Of a DNA stretch of 64,000 nucleotides, positions 41,956 to 50,616 are shown piece after piece; within the stretch, counting starts at the first letter, position 1, and each line of letters begins with the position of its first letter. A program made the translations under genes and the position numbers. Where the stretch lies: the NCBI GenBank assembly GCA_002369135.1, contig DFEY01000003.1, positions 518,338 through 582,337 of the forward strand. The letters are read 5' to 3'. The DNA comes from Lachnospira sp. UBA3790. GTDB lineage: Bacteria; Bacillota; Clostridia; Lachnospirales; Lachnospiraceae. The notes beneath the pieces were generated by a model. That model worked only from the letters and a program-made list of their open reading frames with translations. It made no database searches and had not been told where the DNA came from.

Positions 41956-43065
41956 TTATAGTTTCTTTGTAGTTTCTGTTTGTTTTTTCTTTTCACCTTT
42001 AAACTTAGTTCTACCTTTGTCTTCCTTCTGAACGATTTGGATAAACGTCTTACCATTATTCAATGTAATCTCATTACCATTTTCGTCATAGTACTTAGTC
42101 ATACCAGTTTTCTGTTTATCTTTATGCCATGTAATCTTAATGGCTTTACCTCTAGTAATGTACCATCCTTTGCCATCACCCTTCTGAGTCATCTTCAAAC
42201 TCTTTCCGTCTGGATAAAGAACAGTTTTAACATACTGGATAATAATATTTGTACATGAAAGTTGTTTATTATGGTTAGCAGTATCTATATGCTTTGAACC
42301 ATATTGATATCTATAATACTTTTTCTTATCAGCATTATATTTGTAAGTAGCATTGTTGTAATTATATCCAACAACGACTTTCTTTGATGCATCTTTTGCA
42401 TTAGCATCTGTAATCTCATAAGGCTTATCAATATCTGCAAAGTTGAAATGTCCACCATATGAATCTTTATGATTCTTTCTGTATTTTAATTTCTTTCTCT
42501 GCTTCTTTAAGCCTTTGCCGAAGGCATAACAGTTATGTGGAGCAGGTTTATCGCTTGTTCTATAAAATCCTCCTTCACCATTCCATGAACAAATGTTATC
42601 AATCTGTTTTGTATGCAAATATTTTTTAGCATATTTAGATTGTCCATAGTGAACGTATATAGAGTCCCACTCTTTAGACATATATGCAAAATAAATTCTA
42701 CAACTTCTTACAGAACCAATCCTCTTGAGCTTGTCAGGCTTTTGGAAAATAGCCATCAAACGTGTAATACTTCCCTCAACAGGTGACTCATAAATAATAT
42801 CTGCTTTGCTAATTCCGTACTGTGGTATAGCATCCTGAATATTATTAATCATAACAGCATATGGACGAAGTTTTGCATCGTCTTCCTTAATATACTCTCC
42901 TGTCAAATAACTTCTAGCCATTCCGGCATAAGGATCTGCTGTAGTAGTTTCAACCGCCTCTTTCTTTGGCGCGGTCTTGTTTTGGTTCAGATAAAAATAT
43001 ACTGCTGTACCTGCACCTGCAACCAATACTACTGAAAGTATTGCAGTGATTATTTTGACTTTCAT
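41956..43065 (-). CDS. DUF3048 (YerB-like) secreted/membrane-anchored protein
   Basis: A 369-residue protein with an N-terminal membrane or signal segment (about 5-26), a Thr-rich linker and a DUF3048 domain (PYAVMINNIQDAIPQYGISKADIIYESPVEGSITRLMAIFQ). The C-terminal ~100 residues are strongly basic. No Cys follows the hydrophobic segment, so it is not a lipoprotein, unlike B. subtilis YerB. Function unknown. It is in the same transcript as ybeY and phoH. Confidence 0.82.
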   Translation of the reverse strand: MKVKIITAILSVVLVAGAGTAVYFYLNQNKTAPKKEAVETTTADPYAGMARSYLTGEYIKEDDAKLRPYAVMINNIQDAIPQYGISKADIIYESPVEGSITRLMAIFQKPDKLKRIGSVRSCRIYFAYMSKEWDSIYVHYGQSKYAKKYLHTKQIDNICSWNGEGGFYRTSDKPAPHNCYAFGKGLKKQRKKLKYRKNHKDSYGGHFNFADIDKPYEITDANAKDASKKVVVGYNYNNATYKYNADKKKYYRYQYGSKHIDTANHNKQLSCTNIIIQYVKTVLYPDGKSLKMTQKGDGKGWYITRGKAIKITWHKDKQKTGMTKYYDENGNEITLNNGKTFIQIVQKEDKGRTKFKGEKKKQTETTKKL

Positions 43066-43069
43066 GTCT

Positions 43070-43564
43070 CTAATCCCTCCTATAATTTAAATTATTTAAA
43101 ATGGATTCCTGGTCCGATTCCATAGATTTTCTTTCATCATCATTTATGTGATCATATCCAAAGAGATGCAACATACTGTGCGCAACCAAAAAAGCAAATT
43201 CTCTAGTTAGTGAGTGATTGTACTCTTTGGCCTGTTCAATTACTTTGTCGTAGGAAATTACAATGTCTCCTAAAATCAACTCACCTGATTCTGGATTAAA
43301 ATTAAAATCATCACTCTCTACTTTTGAAAAGTCAGCTGGCGAATCATAATCTAGCGCTGGAAAAGATAACACGTCTGTAGGAGAATCAATATCTCTTGTC
43401 TCTTTATTAAGAGCATGCACCTCATCATTATCAGTTATTAAAAGATTAACCTCACAATCATAAGGGCATTCAACAAAGTCCTCTGCCTCCTCAATCACTT
43501 TAGTGGCAATTTCTTTGTAATCAATCTCTATTGGGTTTTTATATTTGTTATCAATATAAATCAT
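43070..43564 (-). CDS. ybeY: endoribonuclease YbeY
   Basis: A 164-residue metallo-RNase with HSMLHLFGYDH carrying the three zinc-binding histidines, and TDVLSFPALD. YbeY matures 16S rRNA 3' ends and contributes to quality control. phoH-ybeY is a highly conserved pair. Confidence 0.95.
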   Translation of the reverse strand: MIYIDNKYKNPIEIDYKEIATKVIEEAEDFVECPYDCEVNLLITDNDEVHALNKETRDIDSPTDVLSFPALDYDSPADFSKVESDDFNFNPESGELILGDIVISYDKVIEQAKEYNHSLTREFAFLVAHSMLHLFGYDHINDDERKSMESDQESILNNLNYRRD

Positions 43565-43585
43565 AATTATTAAATTTAGATTAGA

Positions 43586-44569
43586 TTATTTTTTCTTTTT
43601 CTTTCTCTCGGCCATCTTTTTGTCATAAGCTTCATAAGCCATAACAATCTTTTGTACAAGTGGATGTCTAATTACGTCACTATTATCTAGACACATAACT
43701 CCTATATCATCTACATCTTTTAAAACTCTAAGAGCAATATCCAAACCTGATACAGCGTCTTTTGGCAAATCCTTCTGAGTTCTATCGCCAGTAACTATAA
43801 CTTTAGAGCCAAAGCCAATTCTTGTTAAGAACATCTTAATCTGAGCAGGTGTAGTATTTTGTGCTTCATCCAAAATAATAAATGCGTTATCAAGAGTTCT
43901 TCCTCTCATATATGCTAAAGGGGCTACTTCAATTATTCCTTTTTCGAAATTTGCAAGGAAACTATCTGCTCCCATAATCTGATATAGCGCGTCATACAAA
44001 GGACGTAAGTAAGGATCAACTTTCTCCTGCAAATCTCCAGGAAGAAAACCTAGGTTCTCACCAGCTTCAATAGCTGGTCGAGTTAATATAATCTTGCTTA
44101 CTTCATTATTTTTAAGAGCCGCTATAGCCATGGCCATTGCTAAATAAGTTTTACCAGTACCTGCAGGTCCTATACCAAAAACAATCATATTGTTTTTAAT
44201 CATATCAACATACTTTTGCTGACCAATAGTTTTTGGCTTTACAGGTTTTCCCATCGATGTTCTGCAAATAATGCTGTCATCTAAATCAACTAATGTAGTA
44301 TCAGTTTCTTCAAAGCATAAAGATAAAGCGTAGTCGACATTTTGCTCTGTAATATCATTACCACGCTTTGATAGTTCAATTAGTTGGTTAAATACGCTTT
44401 TGGCACGTTTAGTAGCATCTTCACTACCGATAATCTTTACATTATCATCTCTTACGATTATTGATACATGTAAAGTCTTTTCGATCTTCTTAATATAAGA
44501 ATCATATTGGCCAAAAACGTTTCTAGCATGATTGGAAGGTATATCCATTATACTTTCAATGTTGCTCAT
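43586..44569 (-). CDS. phoH: PhoH-like ATPase
   Basis: A 327-residue protein. The first ~125 residues resemble a KH-like region, and GIGPAGTGKTYLAMAMA (Walker A) and AFIILDEAQNTTP (Walker B) with TRIGFGSKVIVTGDRTQKDLP follow. Family members may be RNA helicases or chaperones working with YbeY. The basic tail ERKKKKK ends the protein. Confidence 0.93.
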   Translation of the reverse strand: MSNIESIMDIPSNHARNVFGQYDSYIKKIEKTLHVSIIVRDDNVKIIGSEDATKRAKSVFNQLIELSKRGNDITEQNVDYALSLCFEETDTTLVDLDDSIICRTSMGKPVKPKTIGQQKYVDMIKNNMIVFGIGPAGTGKTYLAMAMAIAALKNNEVSKIILTRPAIEAGENLGFLPGDLQEKVDPYLRPLYDALYQIMGADSFLANFEKGIIEVAPLAYMRGRTLDNAFIILDEAQNTTPAQIKMFLTRIGFGSKVIVTGDRTQKDLPKDAVSGLDIALRVLKDVDDIGVMCLDNSDVIRHPLVQKIVMAYEAYDKKMAERKKKKK

Positions 44570-44597
44570 AAAAACCCACCTTTATTTTTCTACTAGT

Positions 44598-44626
44598 ATT
44601 TTACCATAAAATACAACATTTTGTAG
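44598..44626 (-). promoter_or_regulatory. extended -10 promoter for phoH-ybeY-DUF3048-murJ
   Basis: - strand TAAAAT (44603-44598) preceded by TGG, with a weak -35 (CTACAA, 44626-44621). The sequence TGGTAAAATACTAG is shared with the radC promoter. Confidence 0.5.
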
Positions 44627-44638
44627 TTTTTTATGGCC

Positions 44639-44673
44639 AAAAACACTACAAATTGTGCAAAAAGGGTGTTTTT
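44639..44673 (-). repeat. second hairpin downstream of rpsU
   Basis: AAAAACACT and GGTGTTTTT are inverted with a 17-base gap, and a T-run is available on the - strand. It may be a weaker back-up terminator after the main one at 44680-44716. Confidence 0.4.
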
Positions 44674-44679
44674 AGGCAT

Positions 44680-44716
44680 TAAAAAAGCAGAAATAATAAA
44701 TATTTCTGCTTTTTTT
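44680..44716 (-). terminator. intrinsic terminator after rpsU
   Basis: Perfect 10-bp stem AGCAGAAATA (44686-44695) / TATTTCTGCT (44701-44710) with 5-base loop, and six A on the + strand giving six U on the - strand transcript. Confidence 0.9.
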
Positions 44717-44717
44717 A

Positions 44718-44891
44718 TTAGAATTTGCGCTTTCTAGCTGCTTCTGATTTCTTTTTACGTTTAACACTAGGTTTTTCATAGTGCTCACGTTTACGAATCT
44801 CCTGCTGGATACCAGCCTTAGCTACGTTTCTTTTAAAACGTCTTAAAGCGCTATCAATTGATTCTCCATCTTTAACTATAACTGTTGACAT
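44718..44891 (-). CDS. rpsU: 30S ribosomal protein S21
   Basis: A 57-residue protein starting MSTVIVKDGESIDSALRRFK and ending in the basic tail KSEAARKRKF, a standard S21. The ATG is preceded by AGGGAGGGT at 44899-44907. S21 takes part in initiation and its late assembly is tied to translation of structured leaders. It stands alone, with its own strong promoter and terminator. A perfect TTTTAG-ATTC-CTAAAA stem is in its leader (44912-44927). Confidence 0.96.
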   Translation of the reverse strand: MSTVIVKDGESIDSALRRFKRNVAKAGIQQEIRKREHYEKPSVKRKKKSEAARKRKF

Positions 44892-44958
44892 TTCTTCTAC
44901 CCTCCCTTCAATTTTAGATTCCTAAAACTGTAGGTAATCGTGTAAAAACACAAGAGTT

Positions 44959-44986
44959 ATTATATCATAATTCTTTTACCCGTCAA
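44959..44986 (-). promoter_or_regulatory. rpsU promoter
   Basis: - strand TTGACG (44986-44981), a 16-base spacer, perfect TATAAT (44964-44959), with TGA just upstream. The predicted leader of about 60 bases carries short hairpins. Confidence 0.75.
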
Positions 44987-45010
44987 GAAGAAATTCGATG
45001 GAATTATTAT

Positions 45011-46156
45011 CTATTTTTTGTACACTTTTTTCTTAATAACTTTCTTCTTATAAACGTTATTATCGTTGCTTACACTAATAGATCTTACGTTCATAGTATC
45101 ATCGTAATATGCAATCATTTTGCTTCTTATCATTGCTCCATAATAGTTAGTATGGCCAAAATCAAAGTATACAACTGGGATTCTTTGAGCACCAGCTCTG
45201 ATTCTATATAGACCTCTGTAACAATGATACACTTTTAGTTTTGATGGATTATTTACTGCATCTTTAATTTCTTTATAAGTTTTTCTTGCGAGTTTTTTGT
45301 AATCAGTTATAACTGTTTTAAGTCTATATTTAACTTTGCCTTTCTTTGCAGTTATTGTAACTCTTCCACCTTTTTTAGCTTTAACTTTTCCAGACTTTTT
45401 CTTTATACTAAGTTTCTTTTTCTTTGAACTAGACCATTTTGGTTTCTTTACGCCAACAGGCTTAGGTGCTTTTTTCTTATATCCCTTTGCTATATACCAG
45501 TATCCTCTTGTTACATGGAAAGTATACTTAGCTGTGTTTCCACCTGCCATAACAAGACTAATTACTGTCTTACCATATCTCTTTGGATATACAGTTACTG
45601 TTCCAGTATTGTTACTATATACAGACATGGATGCGCTTGCCATTTTAGGTTTACTATTCTTTAGTTTAAGATATTTATCTGCATAGTCATATGTTCCAGT
45701 ATATGTAAATGGAATTGAAACGCTGTAAACATCTTTAAACTTTCCTGATGATTTTGGGAATTTTACTTTACTAGGTCCAATATTCGTCACCTTCAAAGTA
45801 TACTCACCTGTTCCATTAACCAAAAGATAGTAGCCACTACCCTTAGGTAAGTAGATTACAGAGTCACTAGGTGCATAAGTATAACCATAATAACCTTTGT
45901 CTTTTGTAGCAACTCCCCATCTTGCACTTCCGCTTTTAGATGTAACCTGAACTCTCAAGTTTGTATTACTACCAAGATTAAATTTATATCCGTGATAGTT
46001 ATCACTTTGTGATGTTCCTTCAAACTTTCCAGTAATTTGTTTCCCAAATGCTAAATTAAACTCTTTAGTTTCGGCTTTAACAGACTTGATATTTATGCCC
46101 ATAAAACCAGTCGCTACTAAAGCTACACTTAAGAGTAATGCTGTAATTCTTTTCAT
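45011..46156 (-). CDS. lysine-rich secreted protein of unknown function
   Basis: A 381-residue protein with a clear signal peptide (MKRITALLLSVALVATGFMG...SVKAE). The start at 46156 is preferred because GGAGG at 46165-46169 precedes it. About residues 30-130 look like a PPC-type extracellular beta domain (NLGSNTNLRVQVTSKSGSARW, YYLLVNGTGEYTLKVTN). The middle is extremely Lys-rich (KKKAPKPVGVKKPKWSSSKK) and resembles a bacterial Ig-like repeat (KKSGKVKAKKGGRVTITAK). The C-terminal ~90 residues end with KKKVIKKKVYKK. It may bind cell wall polymers by charge, but no function is known. Confidence 0.72.
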   Translation of the reverse strand: MKRITALLLSVALVATGFMGINIKSVKAETKEFNLAFGKQITGKFEGTSQSDNYHGYKFNLGSNTNLRVQVTSKSGSARWGVATKDKGYYGYTYAPSDSVIYLPKGSGYYLLVNGTGEYTLKVTNIGPSKVKFPKSSGKFKDVYSVSIPFTYTGTYDYADKYLKLKNSKPKMASASMSVYSNNTGTVTVYPKRYGKTVISLVMAGGNTAKYTFHVTRGYWYIAKGYKKKAPKPVGVKKPKWSSSKKKKLSIKKKSGKVKAKKGGRVTITAKKGKVKYRLKTVITDYKKLARKTYKEIKDAVNNPSKLKVYHCYRGLYRIRAGAQRIPVVYFDFGHTNYYGAMIRSKMIAYYDDTMNVRSISVSNDNNVYKKKVIKKKVYKK

Positions 46157-46188
46157 GTTATTTTCCTCCACAAATAATTAGTAAATAC

Positions 46189-46217
46189 ATTATAACATAA
46201 AAAGAGTTGCTTAAAGC
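46189..46217 (-). promoter_or_regulatory. extended -10 promoter for the secreted protein gene
   Basis: - strand TGT then TATAAT (46194-46189). The -35 (46217-46212) is poor and sits within the terminator hairpin of ybjQ. Confidence 0.45.
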
Positions 46218-46226
46218 CACTCTTTT
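46199..46226 (-). terminator. terminator after ybjQ
   Basis: - strand AAAAGAGTGGC and GCAACTCTTTTT form an imperfect stem with a TTTAA loop, and the U-run is in the distal arm. The next gene's -10 follows directly. Confidence 0.65.
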
Positions 46227-46232
46227 AAATTT

Positions 46233-46544
46233 TTATTTATATTTTACAGCTGTTCCGTATGCAAACATTTCTAACGCGCCCTCCATGATGCTTGATGATC
46301 CATAACGAATCATTATGATAGCATCTGCACCCATTTGTTCTGCTTCAGCTATCATTCTGTTGGTAGCTTCATGTCTTGCTTCAATTAACATTTTTGTGTA
46401 AGATCCAACCTCACCACCAACAATGTTTCTTAGTCCAGCGCCAATATCCTTAAATACATTTTTTGACTGAACAGTGTTTCCAGATACCAATCCAAGTGCT
46501 TCAAATTCTTTACCTGGGATATCATTTGATGTAATCAATAACAT
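46233..46544 (-). CDS. YbjQ/UPF0145 family protein
   Basis: A 103-residue protein with the family features VSGNTVQSKNVFKDIGAGLRNIVGGE and AEQMGADAIIMIRYGSSS. YbjQ proteins form pentamers and are labelled heavy-metal-binding on weak grounds; function unknown. A possible extended -10 (TGTTATAAT, - strand 46623-46615) lies upstream. Confidence 0.85.
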   Translation of the reverse strand: MLLITSNDIPGKEFEALGLVSGNTVQSKNVFKDIGAGLRNIVGGEVGSYTKMLIEARHEATNRMIAEAEQMGADAIIMIRYGSSSIMEGALEMFAYGTAVKYK

Positions 46545-46633
46545 ATAATGCCCTCCTATTTAATTATTTTTTATTTTAACTGCAACTCTCAAGCAGTTAA
46601 TAACCTTCAATAATATTATAACATATTATTCAA

Positions 46634-49273
46634 TTATTTAATTTGGTTATTTAGCACTTCTTTAGCTTTGGAAATAACATCATCTGCGCCAGCAGGATTC
46701 TTACCACCAGCCTGAGCCATATTTGGACGACCACCGCCGCCACCACCTATAAGGCTAGCTAGTTCTTTGATCATATTTCCAGCATGAGCTCCTTTGTCGA
46801 TTGCGCCATCTGTAGCTGTAACAACCATATTTGCTTTATCAGGCATAGATGAAACTAATACAACTACACCTTCGCCCATCTGTTCTTTAAGTGAGTCGCT
46901 CAAGTTTCTAAGTTCATTCATATCAATGTTTTCGAGTTTTTTGGCAAGAAGTTTAACACCTGATACTTCAATCACATCAGATAATGCATCACCCAATGAA
47001 TCAGAAGCCATTTTAGCTTTTAACTTCTCGTTCTCACTCTCAACAGCTTTAATCTCTTCATTCATAGAAGCTATCTTCGCAACCAAGTCATTAGTTGTGG
47101 TCTTGGCTTCTTTTGCAGCCTCATTCAAAGTATTTTCAAGATCTTTATAATAATCCATAAGTCCAGTAGATGTTAGAGCCTCAATTCTTCTAACACCGGA
47201 TGCAATACCAGTCTCTGATATAATCTTGAATGATGAAATAATATTTGTATTAGAAACATGTGTACCACCACATAATTCAATTGAGAAATCTCCCATAGCA
47301 ACAACACGAACTGTCTCGCCATACTTCTCACCAAACAATGCTGTAGCACCTGTTTCTTTTGCTTCCTGCATACTCATTTCAGAAGTGATTACATTTAAAC
47401 CACGAACTATCTGTTCATTTACAATATTTTCAACCTTTGATATTTCTTCTGGAGTCATAGCTTGATAATGGTTAAAGTCAAAACGAAGTCTATTTCCATC
47501 AACATAAGAACCTGCCTGTTCTACATGATCTCCCAAAATTAACTTCAAAGCTTTCTGTAACAAGTGGGTTGCACTGTGGTTCTTTGCAGTAGAATTTCTA
47601 TTAATCTCATCTACTTTTAGTTTTGCATAATCACCCACTTTGATTTTTCCCGAAACCATCTTGCCAACATGACCAGTTTTGTCTCCAGGTAATTTGATAG
47701 CTTCAGTTACTTCGAATTTGCCATTTTCAGTTGAAATAGTTCCCATATCACCTTTTTGTCCACCCATTGTAGCGTAGAAAGGTGTATCTTCTACTACGAT
47801 TGTTCCAACTTCACCTTCATTCAACTCATATACAACATCAGTCTCAGAAGTGAGTGCTGTAATCTTAGATTCATTATCCAATAATTCATAACCAACAAAT
47901 GTTGATTTCAAAGATGTGTCTAACTTCTCATATACAGTAGCATCTGCTCCCATATAGTTAGTTTCCTTACGAGCCTGTCTTGCAGTCTCTCTTTGAACTT
48001 CCATGGCTTCGTTAAAGCCATCAATATCAACTTTGTATCCTTTTTCTTCTACAATCTCAATTGTGAGTTCTAGTGGGAATCCATAAGTATCGTAAAGCAT
48101 AAATGCGTCTTTGCCGCGGACTGTGTCTTTGTTGTTTCTTTCAATCTTCTCGCAAAGTTCATTTAGCTTTTGAAGTCCTGTATCTATAGTCTTATTAAAC
48201 TTAGACTCTTCTTCCTTAAGAACGTTAAAGATCATGCTCTTCTTATCTTCTAACTCTGGGTAACCAACTTTAGAAGACTTAATAACTGATCCAGCCAAAG
48301 GAATCAAAAACTCTTCATTGATACCAAGAAGTTTAGCATGACGACAAGCACGTCTAATAAGACGTCTAAGTACGTATCCTCTTCCTTCATTTGATGGAAT
48401 AATACCATCCGAAATCATAAATGTAGCTGAACGAATGTGGTCTGTAATAATTCTGATTGAAACATCCCATTCGTGTTTCACTTTATAGTCTTTACCAGAA
48501 ATCTTTGATACATGTTCTCTGATTGCTCTAATAGTGTCTACGTCAAAGATAGATTCAACATCCTGCACTGCTGTAGCGAGTCTCTCAAGACCCATACCTG
48601 TATCAATGTTTTTCTGATCTAGTGTTGTGTAGTTTCCTTTGCCGTCGCCTTCAAATTGAGTAAATACATTGTTCCAAACTTCGATATATCTATCACAGTC
48701 ACAACCAACTGTACAGTCCGGTTTACCACAACTATATTTTTCGCCACGGTCATAATATACTTCTGAACAAGGACCACATGGGCCAGCGCCGTGCTCCCAG
48801 AAGTTATCTTCTTTATTAAACTTAAAGATTCTATCTTCAGAGATACCTATCTCATCTCTCCAAATTGCAAATGCTTCGTCGTCCTCTTCGTAAACTGATG
48901 GATACAATCTATCTGGATCAAATCCAACCACTTCAGTTAAAAACTCCCAACACCAATGAATAGCCTCTGTCTTAAAGTAGTCGCCAAATGAAAAGTTTCC
49001 AAGCATTTCAAAGAATGTACCATGTCTGTCAGTGATACCAATATTTTCTATATCACCTGTTCTGATACATTTTTGGCAAGATGCCATTCTAGTGCTAGGT
49101 GGAATCTCTTTACCTGTAAAGTAAGGCTTAAGAGGTGCCATACCAGCATTTATAAGTAGCAAACTATTATCATTCTCTGGAACTAGAGAATAACTCTTTA
49201 CTACCATATGGTTTTTAGATTTAAAGAAATCTAAAAACATTTGTCTCAATTCATTTAAACCGTATTGTTTCAT
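46634..49273 (-). CDS. alaS: alanyl-tRNA synthetase
   Basis: An 879-residue class II synthetase. The N-terminal catalytic core has FLDFFKSKNH and MAPLKPYFTGKE; the editing domain shows HSATHLLQKAL and the CGGTHVSNT zinc motif. The C-terminal oligomerisation/DHHA1 domain has GGGGGGRPNMAQAGG. It loads alanine on tRNA-Ala. It follows tyrS by 2 bases; no T-box is visible before either gene. Confidence 0.97.
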   Translation of the reverse strand: MKQYGLNELRQMFLDFFKSKNHMVVKSYSLVPENDNSLLLINAGMAPLKPYFTGKEIPPSTRMASCQKCIRTGDIENIGITDRHGTFFEMLGNFSFGDYFKTEAIHWCWEFLTEVVGFDPDRLYPSVYEEDDEAFAIWRDEIGISEDRIFKFNKEDNFWEHGAGPCGPCSEVYYDRGEKYSCGKPDCTVGCDCDRYIEVWNNVFTQFEGDGKGNYTTLDQKNIDTGMGLERLATAVQDVESIFDVDTIRAIREHVSKISGKDYKVKHEWDVSIRIITDHIRSATFMISDGIIPSNEGRGYVLRRLIRRACRHAKLLGINEEFLIPLAGSVIKSSKVGYPELEDKKSMIFNVLKEEESKFNKTIDTGLQKLNELCEKIERNNKDTVRGKDAFMLYDTYGFPLELTIEIVEEKGYKVDIDGFNEAMEVQRETARQARKETNYMGADATVYEKLDTSLKSTFVGYELLDNESKITALTSETDVVYELNEGEVGTIVVEDTPFYATMGGQKGDMGTISTENGKFEVTEAIKLPGDKTGHVGKMVSGKIKVGDYAKLKVDEINRNSTAKNHSATHLLQKALKLILGDHVEQAGSYVDGNRLRFDFNHYQAMTPEEISKVENIVNEQIVRGLNVITSEMSMQEAKETGATALFGEKYGETVRVVAMGDFSIELCGGTHVSNTNIISSFKIISETGIASGVRRIEALTSTGLMDYYKDLENTLNEAAKEAKTTTNDLVAKIASMNEEIKAVESENEKLKAKMASDSLGDALSDVIEVSGVKLLAKKLENIDMNELRNLSDSLKEQMGEGVVVLVSSMPDKANMVVTATDGAIDKGAHAGNMIKELASLIGGGGGGRPNMAQAGGKNPAGADDVISKAKEVLNNQIK

Positions 49274-49275
49274 TT

Positions 49276-50502
49276 TTATTCACCCTTTATCTGATGGAAT
49301 ACTTTCTTACCCTTTTTGATTAGGATTACTCCATCTTCATTGTAATCATCTGTAGTAAATGTGGCATCAATTTCAGTTACCTTATCACCATTTACTGACA
49401 CACCATTTTGCTGAACTAGTCTTCTCGCTTCACCTCTAGACTTAGCAAGTTCTGCATCTACTAAAAGAGTAAGAATATCTTTACCTTCATCTAGCTCTGC
49501 TTTTGGATATGTAGTAGTTGGGATATCACCAGAAATACCACCGTTTCCAAACATAGACTTCGCGGCAGCATCAGCTTTCTTTGCTTCCTCTTCGCCGTGT
49601 ACTAAGTTTGTAAGTTCATAAGCCAAAATCTCTTTAGCTTTATTAAGTTCACTACCTTCCCAAGATTCCATCGCTTTGATTTCCTCTAGTGGTAGGAATG
49701 TTAACATCTTCAAACATTTAATTACATCTGCATCATCTACATTTCTCCAGTACTGGTAGAAATCATATGGTGAAGTCTTTTCGGCATCTAGCCATACAGC
49801 ACCTGATACAGTTTTACCCATCTTCTTTCCTTCTGAATTTAGAAGCAAAGTAATTGTCATAGCTGAAGCATCTTCGCCCAGTTTTCTTCTGATAAGTTCA
49901 GTACCACCAAGCATGTTACTCCACTGATCATCTCCACCAAACTGTAAATTACAACCATAATCCTGGAATAGTTTATAAAAGTCGTAACTTTGCATAATCA
50001 TATAGTTAAACTCTAAGAAACTTAAGCCTTTTTCCATTCTCTGTTTATAACACTCAGCTCTAAGCATATTGTTGACTGAGAAATGTGGTCCAACTTCTCT
50101 TAAAAATTCAACATAATTTAAATCTAAAAGCCAATCAGCATTGTTCACCAATAAAGCTTTGTCGTCCTCAAAATCGATGAATCTGCTCATCTGTTTCTTA
50201 AATGCAGCAACGTTATTTTCAATAGTCTCTTTTGTCATCATTTGACGCATATCTGTCTTTCCAGATGGATCTCCAACCATTGCTGTTCCGCCACCAATAA
50301 GCGCTATAGGCTTATTTCCAGCCATTTGTAGTCTTTTCATAAGGCAAAGCGCCATAAAGTGACCTACATGCAAACTGTCCGCTGTAGGGTCAAATCCAAT
50401 ATAAAAAGTGGCTTCACCTTTATTTATTAAATCTGCAACTTTTTGCTCGTCTGTAACCTGAGCAATTAGCCCTCTTTCTTTTAATTCTTCGTATGTATTC
50501 AT
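49276..50502 (-). CDS. tyrS: tyrosyl-tRNA synthetase
   Basis: A 408-residue class I synthetase with FDPTADSLHVGHF (HIGH-type), GGDDQWSNMLGG and KMGKTVSG (KMSKS-type), plus a C-terminal S4 domain. The start at 50502 is chosen for AAGGAG just upstream; a longer frame adds seven weak residues. It heads a tyrS-alaS operon from its own promoter. Confidence 0.96.
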   Translation of the reverse strand: MNTYEELKERGLIAQVTDEQKVADLINKGEATFYIGFDPTADSLHVGHFMALCLMKRLQMAGNKPIALIGGGTAMVGDPSGKTDMRQMMTKETIENNVAAFKKQMSRFIDFEDDKALLVNNADWLLDLNYVEFLREVGPHFSVNNMLRAECYKQRMEKGLSFLEFNYMIMQSYDFYKLFQDYGCNLQFGGDDQWSNMLGGTELIRRKLGEDASAMTITLLLNSEGKKMGKTVSGAVWLDAEKTSPYDFYQYWRNVDDADVIKCLKMLTFLPLEEIKAMESWEGSELNKAKEILAYELTNLVHGEEEAKKADAAAKSMFGNGGISGDIPTTTYPKAELDEGKDILTLLVDAELAKSRGEARRLVQQNGVSVNGDKVTEIDATFTTDDYNEDGVILIKKGKKVFHQIKGE

Positions 50503-50533
50503 AATATTCTCCTTAATTCGCATTCAAGCATAA

Positions 50534-50562
50534 ATTATAACAAAACAAGCCTTCATTTACAA
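50534..50562 (-). promoter_or_regulatory. tyrS-alaS promoter
   Basis: - strand TTGTAA (50562-50557), 17-base spacer, TATAAT (50539-50534) preceded by TGT. The short leader rules out a T-box. Confidence 0.75.
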
Positions 50563-50577
50563 GTTGACCAAACAATT

Positions 50578-50609
50578 AAAAACCCCCATTCTCTAGGGGA
50601 ATGAGGGTT
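50578..50609 (-). terminator. terminator after cls
   Basis: AACCCCCATTC (50581-50591) pairs with GAATGAGGGTT (50599-50609), one mismatch, followed on the - strand by TTTAATTG. Confidence 0.7.
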
Positions 50610-50616
50610 AAAATTA

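Noticed and set aside
46576..46600. Inverted repeat TTAACTGC / GCAGTTAA as alaS terminator
   Set aside because: An A-rich rather than U-rich stretch follows on the transcribed strand, so it does not fit an intrinsic terminator.
50503..50616. T-box riboswitch before tyrS
   Set aside because: The predicted leader is only about 30 bases and has no stem I or T-box sequence.
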